Source of the DNA: CAZJYC01 sp964550165 | GTDB taxonomy: Bacteria > Acidobacteriota > Aminicenantia > Aminicenantales > Aminicenantaceae | Reading direction: 5' to 3' | Assembly: GCA_964550165.1 (NCBI GenBank) | Contig: CAZJYC010000030.1 | Span: 1 to 27,948, forward strand | Length of the DNA: 27,948 nt | Shown: piece after piece, positions 7,066 through 15,697 of the stretch | Numbering within the stretch: the first letter of the stretch is position 1 | Layout: each line of letters opens with the position of its first letter | Program-made: the position numbers and the translations under genes | The notes under the pieces: model-generated | Database searches by the model: none | The model's input: the letters and a program-made list of their open reading frames with translations, nothing else | What the model was told of the DNA's origin: nothing

Positions 7066-9375
7066 ATGAAAAAAAACAAACAGGATATGCCAGGAGAACC
7101 ATCCGGGAGGCCAAGGAAAATAAAGCGAATCAGGTCCTCTGAAATCATCGGCATCTTCCTCATTTTTTTGTCAATTTTTGCCCTTCTCAGCTTGATCAGC
7201 TATGACTCGCGTGACCCTTCTTGGACCAATACTGGATGGGCTAAGGCAACCCCAGCAGACTATAAAATTCATAATCTTATCGGAAGGGTTGGCGCTTTCC
7301 TTTCAGATGCCTTGCTCCAAATTTTGGGATTTGGCTCTTTCCTTCTCTGCTTCGCTCTCATTTATCTGGGAATCCTCACTTTTTCCTCTGAAGGAAAAGC
7401 TCCTTTCTTCCTGAAAACAGGCGGAGCTCTTTTTCTCGTTCCTGCCTTGAGCTCTCTTTTTTCCATGATTTTTCGAAGCGCCTACTGGAGAGGAGCGGAT
7501 ATTCCTGCGGGAGGCCTGTTCGGAAAGCTCATCTCATCTTTCCTGATTCGCTACTTCAGTCATCTCGGAACATATTTTGTGCTCATTGCCCTGCTCGTTC
7601 TCTTTTTCATCTTCTCCACGAAAATCTCTGTCCAGAATATCCTCAGCTTCTTATCCAGATTCTTCCGCTTTGCCTTCAAAGAAGTCCGGATCAGGGTCAC
7701 TCAATACCAGAGAGCGAAGCAGCAGGAGAAAATGAGGCGAAAGGTTATCGAAAAGTACACGCTGCGCGAAGAGAAGGAGAGAATAAAGCCGGAACAAAAA
7801 GAAAAAAAAATAATTCCTGCCCCGGAACCTGCTCCGGTGAAGCCTGTTCCCCCCCCGCCTCCACCAGAAAAATATCTTTTCCCTGAATTGGAGAAAAAAA
7901 AGGGAGAGTACAACTTTCCTCCGATCACCCTGCTTGATCCTGGAACTGTCTCGGAGCAGATTGATAAAAACGAACTCTACGATAAAAAACAGCGAATCGA
8001 GGAAAAATTGTCTGAATTCCGCGTCGAGGGAGAAGTCAGGGAATACCATCCTGGACCTGTCGTCACCACCTACGAATTCTATCCCTATCCCGGGATAAAA
8101 GTCAGTCAGGTAGCCAATCTCACCGAGGACCTCTCTCTGGCCTTGGGAGCAGAATCTGTTCGAGTCCAGAGAATGCCAGGAAAATCCTCTCTCGGCGTTG
8201 AGATTCCCAACAACAAAAGGGAAATCATCAAACTCAGGGATATTATCCAATCCGATAAATTCCAAAATTTTCCCTCCAAACTGACCATTGCCCTGGGAAA
8301 AACCATTCACGGCGAAGTTTATGTGAGCGACTTAGATGTCATGCCTCATCTCTTGATCGCCGGCACCACAGGAACAGGAAAGAGTGTGGCCCTCAACACA
8401 ATCATTGCCAGCATCCTCTATAAAGCAAGCCCTGACGAGGTCAAGCTGATTCTCATCGACCCCAAAAGGCTCGAATTTGCTTTCTGGGACGGGATCCCTC
8501 ATCTGCTGAGTCCTGTGGTCAAAGATCCTAAGAAAGCCGGTTCAATTTTGCTGGATACAATCAAGAAAATGGAAGAACGGTACCAGAAGCTGGGCTTTTT
8601 CAGGGTCAGGAATATTGAACAGTACAATCAGCAGGTCAAGCAGATCCTGAAGGAGAAAAAGGGGAAGTTGACAGAAGAAGAAAAGGAAACGCTTAAGCCC
8701 ATTCCCTATCTTGTCATCATCATCGACGAGCTGGCAGAGTTGATGATGGTCGGAGCTCAAGATGTGGAATACTGCATTGCCCGTCTGGCTCAGCTCGCCC
8801 GCGCCGTGGGAATCCATCTGGTGATGGCCACTCAGCGGCCTTCGATCGATGTCATCACCGGAACGATCAAAAACAATTTTTCCAGCCGGATAGCTTTTCG
8901 TGTCCCTTCCAAGGTTGACTCGCGCATCATCATCGATACAGCCGGAGCCGAGAAGCTCCTCGGCTTAGGGGACATGCTCTTTATGCCTCCCAACTATCCC
9001 CGCATCATCCGGCTCCACTGCGCCTACATCTCTGTCCCTGAAATCCAGAGATTGGTCAAGTTTGCCAGGGAGCAGGGGAGGCCGGTCTATGACGATAAAA
9101 TTGTCAGAGCCCTGAAAAGCGAAACCGGCTTCGAATGGGAGGACACGGGCGAGAAAGACGAGCTCTATGATAGAGCTCTGGAGCTTGTCCTGGCCACAGG
9201 CCAGGCCTCTGCTTCCTACCTGCAGAGAAAGCTCAAACTCGGGTACGCCCGGGCAGCGAGGATCATCGATCAGATGGAGCAGGAAGGAATTGTGGGCCCT
9301 TCGGAAGGAAGCAAACCCAGAGAATTTTTGGTCGACCCCCAAGTCTATCTCGAAAAACTGAAGAAAGAGGAATGA
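7066..9375 (+). CDS. ftsK: DNA translocase FtsK/SpoIIIE
   Basis: This 769-residue protein pumps DNA at the division septum to clear chromosomes and resolve dimers. The N-terminal part (about 25-190) has four transmembrane helices. A charged and proline-rich linker follows (about 215-270, including PPPPPP). The motor shows Walker A GTTGTGKS (433-440) and Walker B LVIIIDELAELM (549-560). The C-terminal gamma winged helix (about 695-769, including ASASYLQRKLKLGYARAARI) reads oriented DNA motifs in known members. The short linker makes it closer to SpoIIIE/short FtsK than to the long E. coli form. No ribosome site precedes the ATG; see the -10 box at 7050. The next gene begins directly after its stop. 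Confidence 0.96.
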   Translation: MKKNKQDMPGEPSGRPRKIKRIRSSEIIGIFLIFLSIFALLSLISYDSRDPSWTNTGWAKATPADYKIHNLIGRVGAFLSDALLQILGFGSFLLCFALIYLGILTFSSEGKAPFFLKTGGALFLVPALSSLFSMIFRSAYWRGADIPAGGLFGKLISSFLIRYFSHLGTYFVLIALLVLFFIFSTKISVQNILSFLSRFFRFAFKEVRIRVTQYQRAKQQEKMRRKVIEKYTLREEKERIKPEQKEKKIIPAPEPAPVKPVPPPPPPEKYLFPELEKKKGEYNFPPITLLDPGTVSEQIDKNELYDKKQRIEEKLSEFRVEGEVREYHPGPVVTTYEFYPYPGIKVSQVANLTEDLSLALGAESVRVQRMPGKSSLGVEIPNNKREIIKLRDIIQSDKFQNFPSKLTIALGKTIHGEVYVSDLDVMPHLLIAGTTGTGKSVALNTIIASILYKASPDEVKLILIDPKRLEFAFWDGIPHLLSPVVKDPKKAGSILLDTIKKMEERYQKLGFFRVRNIEQYNQQVKQILKEKKGKLTEEEKETLKPIPYLVIIIDELAELMMVGAQDVEYCIARLAQLARAVGIHLVMATQRPSIDVITGTIKNNFSSRIAFRVPSKVDSRIIIDTAGAEKLLGLGDMLFMPPNYPRIIRLHCAYISVPEIQRLVKFAREQGRPVYDDKIVRALKSETGFEWEDTGEKDELYDRALELVLATGQASASYLQRKLKLGYARAARIIDQMEQEGIVGPSEGSKPREFLVDPQVYLEKLKKEE

Positions 9376-11517
9376 TTGTTTTCCCCTCGAAAAAAAAAGC
9401 GACAGGTAATTAGAGCCCTCAAAAATCCCAAGCTCCAGAAAGCGTTAGAGAATGCTTGTTCCCACCATTTCAAGAAATTCCAGGCTACAAAAAGCGATAT
9501 CGCTTGGGAAGAGTACAAGGAAAAGGCCAAGGCCATAAGGGAAGAATGCGTCAAGAAGCTTTCCCAGCTTATCCAGAGATTCACCGAAGAAGCGACAAAA
9601 GCCGGGGCCTCTGTTTATCAAGTCTCGACAGCCGCACAAGCCCTTTCGTTGGTCGAAAAAATTATTCGTGAGAAAAAGGCCAAGTTAATCGTCAAAGCCA
9701 AATCCATGGTGAGCGAAGAAATTCAGCTCAATGCCTATTTGGAAAAAATGGGCTATAAAGTGGTCGAAACGGATTTGGGAGAGTGGGTCGTTCAGCTCGC
9801 CAAGGAGAGGCCATCCCACATCACCGCTCCGGCCCTGCATAAGACCAAAGAGGAAATCGCTGAGCTTCTCAGCCGCCACCTCGGAAAAAATGTCCCTCCA
9901 GACTCCAGGGAAATTGTCAAGCTTGCCCGTGAAGAGATGCGCAAGCACTTCATCGAGGCTGACGTCGGAATTTCCGGCGCCAACCTGGCCATAGCCGAAT
10001 CAGGAACCCTGGCCATCCTCAGCAACGAAGGCAATGCCCGGCTGGCAACCTCTTTGCCTCCCGTCCATATCGCTCTGGTCACCGCAGAAAAGTTCGTCGA
10101 AACCTTGGAGCAGGCTATCACCCTTATCAAAGTCCTTGTTCTCGCCTCCTCAGGCCTCAAGCTGACATCCTATGTCTCCTTCATCACCGGGCCCAGCCGG
10201 ACCACGGATATCGAAAAAGAACTGGTTATCGGTGCCCATGGGCCACAAGAGCTCCATATCATCATCCTCGACAACGGAAGGCTCAAGATCAGCCAGGATA
10301 AAGACCTGGATAAAATCCTCTATTGCCTGAAGTGCGGCGGATGCATGCTCGTCTGTCCTGTCTTCCAGTCTCTGGGCGGCCATGTTTTCGGCGGACCTGT
10401 CTACCCCGGTGGAATCGGCGTTTTGCTGACTTTGATAACCCGTTCCTCCAAAGATTCTTCCGGCCTGCTTGATTTTTGTGCGGACTGTAAAAAGTGTGAA
10501 GAGTTCTGTCCGGTCGGAATCCCCACGGGTGACCTTATCCAGAAACTGAAGACCTGGAGAAAGCTCCGATTATGGGATAAGGCTCTTTCAGGCCTTTTCA
10601 GGCAGAGAGCCTTGACTGAAAGGATTGCAAAGTTTCTCTCTGCTCTGCAGAAGCCCTGGCTCGAAAACGGCTATTTGAGAAATCTTCCGCTTTCTCGGGC
10701 AAAAGGGAAATCTTTTCCTGCCATAAATTTGAAAATAAAACATGTTCCACAAGAGGAAAAGGGTGCAAAGGTTTACCTCTTTCAGGGATGTATGGTCAAG
10801 TTCTTCTTTCCCGAAATCCGGGAAAGCGCCTTCGCCAGCCTTTCTTCGTTAGGTTTCCTTGTGGTCTGTCCTTCCGAGCAGGTCTGCTGCGGAGCGCCCG
10901 GCCTTCATCTGGGACAGATGAGCGATGTGAAAAAGCTCGCCGAAAAAAACTTGGAATCTTTCGCCAGAGAGAATCCCGGCTATATCCTCACTGTCTGCCC
11001 CACCGGAAACTTCATCCTGAAAAGACTTTATCCTCAGCTGAACGCTGAAGCCTCGCGTTGGACAGACAAAATCTATGACTTCACAGAATTTATGGTAAAA
11101 AAAGGCTTTCTCCCGGAAAAAGCCAGTTCTCAGGAAAAAGAAAAGGTGTTTTATCACCATCCCTGCCATTCCTTGAATGTCCTCAAACTTAAGGATGAGC
11201 CCAAAAAAATGCTGGAGATCTTGGGGTTTAAACCTATCGAGGAGGAGCAACCTTTGTCCTGCTGCGGCTTTTGCGGTGTTTTCTCCTTGAAAAATCCAGA
11301 GCTCTCTGACAGCATCTGGGAGAAAAAAAAGGAAAAAATTCAGAAAAGCGAGTCCAAGCTCATCGCCACCGACTGCCCGGGCTGCCTTTTTCAACTGAGA
11401 TCTAATCTATTGAGCCAGAGCCCTGACTATAAAATTTTTCATATGGCTGAGCTGTGTGCCAAGGCTTTTGCGCAGGCTTCTAAAGGAAAAAAGCCTCAGC
11501 TGGAAATCAGGGATTAG
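9376..11517 (+). CDS. LutB-LutA fusion: LUD domain, two 4Fe-4S clusters and two CCG domains
   Basis: The 713-residue protein joins two subunits of the lactate utilisation (LutABC-type) iron-sulfur oxidase. Residues 1-310 match LutB, with the LUD signature around GISGANLAIAESGTLAI (198-214). Two 4Fe-4S motifs follow: C317/320/323/327 and C368/371/374/378. Residues about 465-700 match LutA, with two cysteine-rich CCG modules: GC at 471-472 and CCG at 504-506, then HHPCH at 594-598, CCGFCG at 629-634 and CPGC at 667-670. In the first module a PTGNF appears where PTGSC is commonly found, so one cluster ligand may be lost. The start is TTG at 9376, directly after the ftsK stop, with GAGGA at 9367-9371. 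The electron donor is not certain; L-lactate or another hydroxy acid is likely. Confidence 0.9.
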   Translation: MFSPRKKKRQVIRALKNPKLQKALENACSHHFKKFQATKSDIAWEEYKEKAKAIREECVKKLSQLIQRFTEEATKAGASVYQVSTAAQALSLVEKIIREKKAKLIVKAKSMVSEEIQLNAYLEKMGYKVVETDLGEWVVQLAKERPSHITAPALHKTKEEIAELLSRHLGKNVPPDSREIVKLAREEMRKHFIEADVGISGANLAIAESGTLAILSNEGNARLATSLPPVHIALVTAEKFVETLEQAITLIKVLVLASSGLKLTSYVSFITGPSRTTDIEKELVIGAHGPQELHIIILDNGRLKISQDKDLDKILYCLKCGGCMLVCPVFQSLGGHVFGGPVYPGGIGVLLTLITRSSKDSSGLLDFCADCKKCEEFCPVGIPTGDLIQKLKTWRKLRLWDKALSGLFRQRALTERIAKFLSALQKPWLENGYLRNLPLSRAKGKSFPAINLKIKHVPQEEKGAKVYLFQGCMVKFFFPEIRESAFASLSSLGFLVVCPSEQVCCGAPGLHLGQMSDVKKLAEKNLESFARENPGYILTVCPTGNFILKRLYPQLNAEASRWTDKIYDFTEFMVKKGFLPEKASSQEKEKVFYHHPCHSLNVLKLKDEPKKMLEILGFKPIEEEQPLSCCGFCGVFSLKNPELSDSIWEKKKEKIQKSESKLIATDCPGCLFQLRSNLLSQSPDYKIFHMAELCAKAFAQASKGKKPQLEIRD

Positions 11518-11532
11518 AGAAGGGGCTCGAGA

Positions 11533-12612
11533 TCAGTGGATTGTTGCAAAAGACAGGCTGATTTGAGTTCGCGCCTTTATGCTCTGCCATTTCTCTATGG
11601 GAATGGAAAGGAAGACATCGACAAGGAGAGGGTCGAACTGACTGCCTTCGGCTTTCTCAATTTCCCGGCAGGCTTCCTCAAAACTTTTCCCTTCGCTGTA
11701 GGGCCTATCAGAAGTCATGGCATCGAGAGTGTCGGCCAGGAAAAAGATCCTGGCTTCAAGCGGAATTTCCTCTCCCACCAGGCCATAAGGATAGCCACTG
11801 CCGTCATAATTCTCATGATGAAATAAAACAACAAGGGCCGCCCTTTTCAGGAAATCAAATTCCTGGATCATCTCGTAGCCTAAGACCGGGTGCTCTTTAA
11901 CGATCTCCCGCTCACGCTTCGTCAGAGGCCCTGCCTTTCCCAGAATGCTCTCAGGAATCCCGATCTTCCCGATATCATGAAGCAAGGCACCTCTCTGGAT
12001 ATTGACAAGGAAATTTTTATCTTCAATCCCGAGTGCTTTAGTCAGCATCATAGAGTAATTGGCCACAAGCTGAGAATGCCATAAAGTATCCTCACCTTCG
12101 CAGGCGGTCGCGATTAAATAGAGAAGATTCGAATTGAAGAAGAACTGCTTCTCAAAAAAGTCCTCCTCATCAGCGGTGAATGGTCCCTTAAAAATTTTCT
12201 CGTACTCATGGTCTATGCGCCTCAGTATTTCCTTCACCCATAAGACGTTGCGGGCTGTATTGCTCTGAAAATTCCGATAAAAAAACCCAAGCCCAGCTCT
12301 TTCTTCTCCAACGACAAAGGCGAACGGCGAATTTGAATTTCCGATGATCTCCAGATTTTCTCTTCCAGAGAAGCCTCCGACGTCCTTGCCACTATCAGAA
12401 AAAACAGATAGGTGTTGATTCACTCCTCCTGAGCTGCAAAGGCCAAATTCACTTTCTGCTAAAAAGCGCCTTGTTGCTCTGTTCCACTCCCCTTCAAGAA
12501 CCATAGTCATTTCTTTTTTGCGAATGGCTTTTTTTTCTGAAGGATCTTTTGTCCTCATCTGCTCAAAATCCATTTCGATTTCTGCTTTATGCGCTTTTTT
12601 AGTCGCCACCAC
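11533..12612 (-). CDS. HD-GYP domain protein, probable cyclic-di-GMP phosphodiesterase
   Basis: From the GTG at 12612 this encodes 359 residues. The C-terminal half (about 170-345) is a complete HD-GYP domain: H179, LHDIGKIGIP (211-220), EHP (240-242) and HHENYDGSGYP (265-275), then ADTLDAMTSDRPY. All metal ligands and the GYP signature are kept, so it should hydrolyse cyclic-di-GMP. The N-terminal region (about 40-165) resembles a degenerate GAF-type sensor but is not clearly assignable. The start is uncertain because no good ribosome site precedes either GTG (12612 or 12609); ATG codons at residues 14, 19 and 35 are alternatives. It converges on the Lut gene (15-base gap) and diverges from the sigma gene. 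Confidence 0.88.
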   Translation of the reverse strand: MVATKKAHKAEIEMDFEQMRTKDPSEKKAIRKKEMTMVLEGEWNRATRRFLAESEFGLCSSGGVNQHLSVFSDSGKDVGGFSGRENLEIIGNSNSPFAFVVGEERAGLGFFYRNFQSNTARNVLWVKEILRRIDHEYEKIFKGPFTADEEDFFEKQFFFNSNLLYLIATACEGEDTLWHSQLVANYSMMLTKALGIEDKNFLVNIQRGALLHDIGKIGIPESILGKAGPLTKREREIVKEHPVLGYEMIQEFDFLKRAALVVLFHHENYDGSGYPYGLVGEEIPLEARIFFLADTLDAMTSDRPYSEGKSFEEACREIEKAEGSQFDPLLVDVFLSIPIEKWQSIKARTQISLSFATIH

Positions 12613-12727
12613 CTGAAAAAAATTGAATCAAAGTTTTTTTCACAATTTTTTTGAAAACTTTTTCACTTTTGATTGTTACCTGCGACTAAACTAGCTGATG
12701 AGCGGGGTCGTCTCAAAATTTCTTGAC

Positions 12728-12757
12728 TTGTCAAATATGTCATCCGTTCTATATAAT
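12728..12757 (+). promoter_or_regulatory. Promoter of the ECF sigma gene
   Basis: TTGTCA at 12728-12733 and TATAAT at 12752-12757 are separated by 18 bases, a good housekeeping-type promoter. The -35 sits inside TTGACTTGTC (12723-12732). The same ten bases precede the uvrA -10 box on the other strand. Transcription should begin about 12764-12766, essentially at the GTG start codon. Confidence 0.55.
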
Positions 12758-12765
12758 GAACTGCG

Positions 12766-13266
12766 GTGGAAAATAAGAAACCCGAACTCAGCTTAGAAGA
12801 AATATACACCAAATACCGCCCTGTTATCAGCTTTAGAGTCAGAAAATCCTTAGGGTCCTCCAATCCTGAATGGGAGGATATCGTCAACGAGATCATCACC
12901 AATGCCATAGAAAAAATCCAGAAAGGGGAGTTCAGAGGAGAGTCTTCGATCGGGACGTTCATCTACACCATAACCAGCCGCAGGATTGTCGATTATATCA
13001 GGCAGAAGAGCAAAGTTCTTAAGCATATCCCGGAGCCGGCCGACTACCCGGATCCTCAAGAATACATCGAAAACCGAGAAAGGGTCGAAATGATGGCCAA
13101 TGCCATCAAACAGTTGAAGCCCAAATACCAAAATGTGCTTTATCTCTATTATTATCAAGAACTTTCAAGAGAAGAAGTGGCCCACAAACTGGGCATCTCC
13201 CCCAGGAGGGTCAGCGAGCGGGTGAATTACTCCCAAAAACTCCTGAAAAAAATCTTGAAAAAATGA
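12766..13266 (+). CDS. ECF-type RNA polymerase sigma factor
   Basis: This 166-residue protein has the two-domain layout of extracytoplasmic-function sigma factors. Region 2 (about 15-85) includes EDIVNEI and the aromatic-rich GTFIYTITSRRIVDYIR that melts and reads the -10. Region 4 (about 110-160), KYQNVLYLYYYQELSREEVAHKLGISPRRVSERV, is the helix-turn-helix that reads the -35. The start is GTG at 12766 with no ribosome site. The membrane zinc-finger protein 67 bases downstream is the likely anti-sigma factor. The target regulon is unknown. A CGACTAAA octamer occurs upstream of both this gene (12683-12690) and the next (13295-13302) and might be an autoregulatory element. Confidence 0.9.
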   Translation: MENKKPELSLEEIYTKYRPVISFRVRKSLGSSNPEWEDIVNEIITNAIEKIQKGEFRGESSIGTFIYTITSRRIVDYIRQKSKVLKHIPEPADYPDPQEYIENRERVEMMANAIKQLKPKYQNVLYLYYYQELSREEVAHKLGISPRRVSERVNYSQKLLKKILKK

Positions 13267-13333
13267 ATTTTTTTCCGTTTTTTCCCCTATTTCTCGACTA
13301 AATTATTGGAATGAAAAATGAAAGGAAAGCGCC

Positions 13334-13987
13334 ATGAAAGTATGCAAATTTGAAGGGCTTATCGATGATTATCTACTGAACAAATTATCCGGAGATAAAA
13401 AAGATAAATTCGAGGAACACTATTTTAATTGCCCCTCTTGCTTTGAAAAAATGACCGAGAGACACGAAATCATCCGCGCCATCAAGTTTAAAGGAAAGGA
13501 GATCTTTGCCGACGAACTTATGCCGGAAGAGGCAAGAGGGAAAGCCTGGATGGAAAAAATCTTTTCCTTCCTCACCCCAAATCAGTGGGCCTTGGCTGCA
13601 GTCTCAGCCGCTCTGATTCTTGTCGTTGTCCTGGTTATTATGCCTTTCTTCAAGCAAGCTCCGTATGAATTCCAAATCAGCGATGAGAAGGTCAGGGGTG
13701 GTTCCATAGACCTCATCTCCCCGTTCATGGATATCGATGAGATTCCCTACGAGTTCAGATGGGCAAAATCAGAGAAAGACCTTGAGTACAAAATCTCGCT
13801 CTATAACAACGGGACTCCGCTGTGGGCAACCACCACAAAAGAGAGCTTTGTCGTTCTTCCGGAAGAGGTCAGAAACCTTCTCAAGGCAGGCGGAATTTAC
13901 TCCTGGCAAGTCAAAGCATTCTCGGCGGAAGGAGCCCTTATCGCTATTTCCAGCAAATCCTATTTCAAGGTTCCCAAGACCCAGTAA
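13334..13987 (+). CDS. Membrane zinc-finger anti-sigma factor with extracytoplasmic domain
   Basis: This 217-residue protein carries H29-x3-C33-x2-C36, the zinc-binding anti-sigma (ZAS) motif that holds an ECF sigma factor. A single transmembrane helix lies at about 84-106, followed by a ~110-residue outer domain (about 107-217). The outer domain is beta-rich, with fibronectin/Ig-like features such as SPFMDIDEIPYEFRWAKS and GIYSWQVKAFSAEG. The protein should release the sigma factor after an envelope signal, with the outer domain as sensor. AAGGAAA at 13322-13328 is a suitable ribosome site. A 9-codon upstream frame (13311-13337, stop included) overlaps the start as ATGA. Confidence 0.85.
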   Translation: MKVCKFEGLIDDYLLNKLSGDKKDKFEEHYFNCPSCFEKMTERHEIIRAIKFKGKEIFADELMPEEARGKAWMEKIFSFLTPNQWALAAVSAALILVVVLVIMPFFKQAPYEFQISDEKVRGGSIDLISPFMDIDEIPYEFRWAKSEKDLEYKISLYNNGTPLWATTTKESFVVLPEEVRNLLKAGGIYSWQVKAFSAEGALIAISSKSYFKVPKTQ

Positions 13988-14025
13988 GACTTAAGCCTTT
14001 CCTTCAGAACAACTGAAATTTTCCC

Positions 14026-14706
14026 TTAATCTTCTTCCACCTTTTCTTCCTCGGCATACATCCTGCCCCGGCTTTCGTCTTCAAAAGCCAGACAGCACAT
14101 CAACCGCCCGCACAAGCCGGAGATTTTTGTCGGGTTGATGACAATCTGCTGTTTTTTGGCTTTTTGGATGGTGACTGGCTCAAAACTCTTCATGAAGCTG
14201 AAACAGCAAAGAGTTCGTCCGCAGACGCCGAGTCCGCCGACCATCTTGGCTTCATCCCTGACTCCAACCTGGCGCATCTCGATCCGCATCTTGAATTCCT
14301 TTGCCAAGTCTTTGACCAACTGCCTGAAATCGATGCGGCCGTCAGCAGTGTAGTAAAAGATTCCTTTTTTCTCGTTGAAAAAGTAGCGGACCATGACCAG
14401 CTTCATCGGCAGGTTTCGTTCTTTGATTTTCCTCAGGCAAAACTCAAAAGCCCTTTTCTCCTTCTTGCGAAGCCAGTTGAACTTACTTTCGTCGTCTTCG
14501 GTGGCCTTTCGGATGACCTTGGCGGCCTCCTTCTCCGACTTGGAATGATTGCATATTTCGCTCGCCGTATCGATGACAACGGCCAGGTCGCCTCCAAGCT
14601 CGGATTCGACGATGCACAGGTCGCCCCTCTTTAGCTCCTCTTCGCCCTTTCTGGCTCGAAATATCTTTCCCGTGCTCTTGGAAAGCACGCAGATAATCTC
14701 AGACAT
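14026..14706 (-). CDS. ricT: PSP1 domain protein, RicT (YaaT) family
   Basis: This 226-residue protein has the PSP1 C-terminal domain. In Bacillus the homologue RicT (YaaT) works with RicA and RicF to promote phosphorelay activation and mRNA maturation through RNase Y, and the complex binds 4Fe-4S clusters. Two matching cysteine clusters are visible, CGRTLCC (162-168) and CGRLMCC (199-205), the conserved family signature. The order holB-ricT is the same as in Bacillus. Its start overlaps the end of holB by 8 bases, so the two are translationally linked. RicA and RicF partners are not in the window. A sporulation role is not implied outside Firmicutes. Confidence 0.9.
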   Translation of the reverse strand: MSEIICVLSKSTGKIFRARKGEEELKRGDLCIVESELGGDLAVVIDTASEICNHSKSEKEAAKVIRKATEDDESKFNWLRKKEKRAFEFCLRKIKERNLPMKLVMVRYFFNEKKGIFYYTADGRIDFRQLVKDLAKEFKMRIEMRQVGVRDEAKMVGGLGVCGRTLCCFSFMKSFEPVTIQKAKKQQIVINPTKISGLCGRLMCCLAFEDESRGRMYAEEEKVEED

Positions 14707-15691
14707 AGTCCCATTCCTTAAAATTCAGAAGAAATGAACTGACAAGGAGGTTCACGTTCAAATTTTTCTGCAAACCATAGATGGCGGAATCGATATTCCC
14801 CAACAAGTCCATCAGCTGCTCCCAGCTCAGACGGGACGCCTTGTTCCTGATCTCTCCCTCATAGTCGGGATTCATCAGAAGCCGGTCTTGTCCCTTTTCT
14901 TTAACCAAGATGAAATCACGACAATAAGAGGATAGAATTTCCAGTGTCTGCTGCCACTCCTCCCTGGCCAAAGCTCTCGGCAAAGAGGTGTAATTCCTCA
15001 AGAAAGAAGAGACTCTTTCTTCCCCGAGGCTAGAAAGGAAAAGCTGCCAGGCTTGATTTCTTTTTGTCTGAACTTCTTCCCATTCTAAGCTCAACGCCTG
15101 CTTGAGATTCCCGTGGACAAGGAGGGAGAGGATTCTGGCTTTTTCTTTCTCGTATCCGTTGTCGACCAGAATCCTCTCGATATCCTCCTTTGAGATCGGC
15201 AGAAAATTCAGAATCTGGCATCTCGATTTGATGGTCGACATCAGCAGAAAAGGGTTATGAGTGATGAGGATGATGTAGGAAAAGAGAGGAGGCTCTTCCA
15301 GGATTTTGAGCAGAGAATTGGCCGCTTCTTCGGTCATTTTTTCAGCTTCGACCACAATGAAAATCCTTTTCCTGCCCACCATGGGTTTGAGATAGGCCAC
15401 ACTCCGCAAGAGTCTCATCTGGTCAATCTTGAGCACGTTCCCCTCAGGCAGAATCTCCATCACATCGGGAAAATTTCCGGCCTGAATCGCCCTGCAGGAC
15501 GCGCAAATCTCGCAGGCATCGTCGCCTCTTCTCTGACAGTTGAGAGCCTTGGCCAGAATTAAAGCGACCTCTCTCTTCCCAATACCCTCCGGCCCACAAA
15601 AGAGCAGAGAATTGGGAACTCTGTTTCTCTGCAGAGCCTTGGTCAGGATTTTCTTGACACGGCTGTTGCCGGAAATATCTTTAAAAGCCAT
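14699..15691 (-). CDS. holB: DNA polymerase III clamp-loader subunit delta' (HolB)
   Basis: This 330-residue AAA+ protein of the clamp loader helps open the beta sliding clamp. It shows a P-loop-like GPEGIGKR (33-40) whose final S/T is arginine, as often seen in the non-hydrolysing delta' subunit. It also has the four-cysteine zinc module C52, C60, C63, C66 and sensor-1/SRC region residues (TIKSRCQ). EAEKMTEEAANSLLKILEEPP is the expected Walker B neighbourhood of this family. The length fits delta' (about 330) rather than the longer DnaX. It starts 6 bases after the propeller gene stop and overlaps ricT, so it is probably transcribed from upstream. Confidence 0.92.
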   Translation of the reverse strand: MAFKDISGNSRVKKILTKALQRNRVPNSLLFCGPEGIGKREVALILAKALNCQRRGDDACEICASCRAIQAGNFPDVMEILPEGNVLKIDQMRLLRSVAYLKPMVGRKRIFIVVEAEKMTEEAANSLLKILEEPPLFSYIILITHNPFLLMSTIKSRCQILNFLPISKEDIERILVDNGYEKEKARILSLLVHGNLKQALSLEWEEVQTKRNQAWQLFLSSLGEERVSSFLRNYTSLPRALAREEWQQTLEILSSYCRDFILVKEKGQDRLLMNPDYEGEIRNKASRLSWEQLMDLLGNIDSAIYGLQKNLNVNLLVSSFLLNFKEWDYV

Positions 15692-15697
15692 CGCTTT

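Noticed and set aside
7651..8310. Leftward frame of 219 codons opposite ftsK
   Set aside because: It is a shadow of the highly conserved ftsK reading frame.
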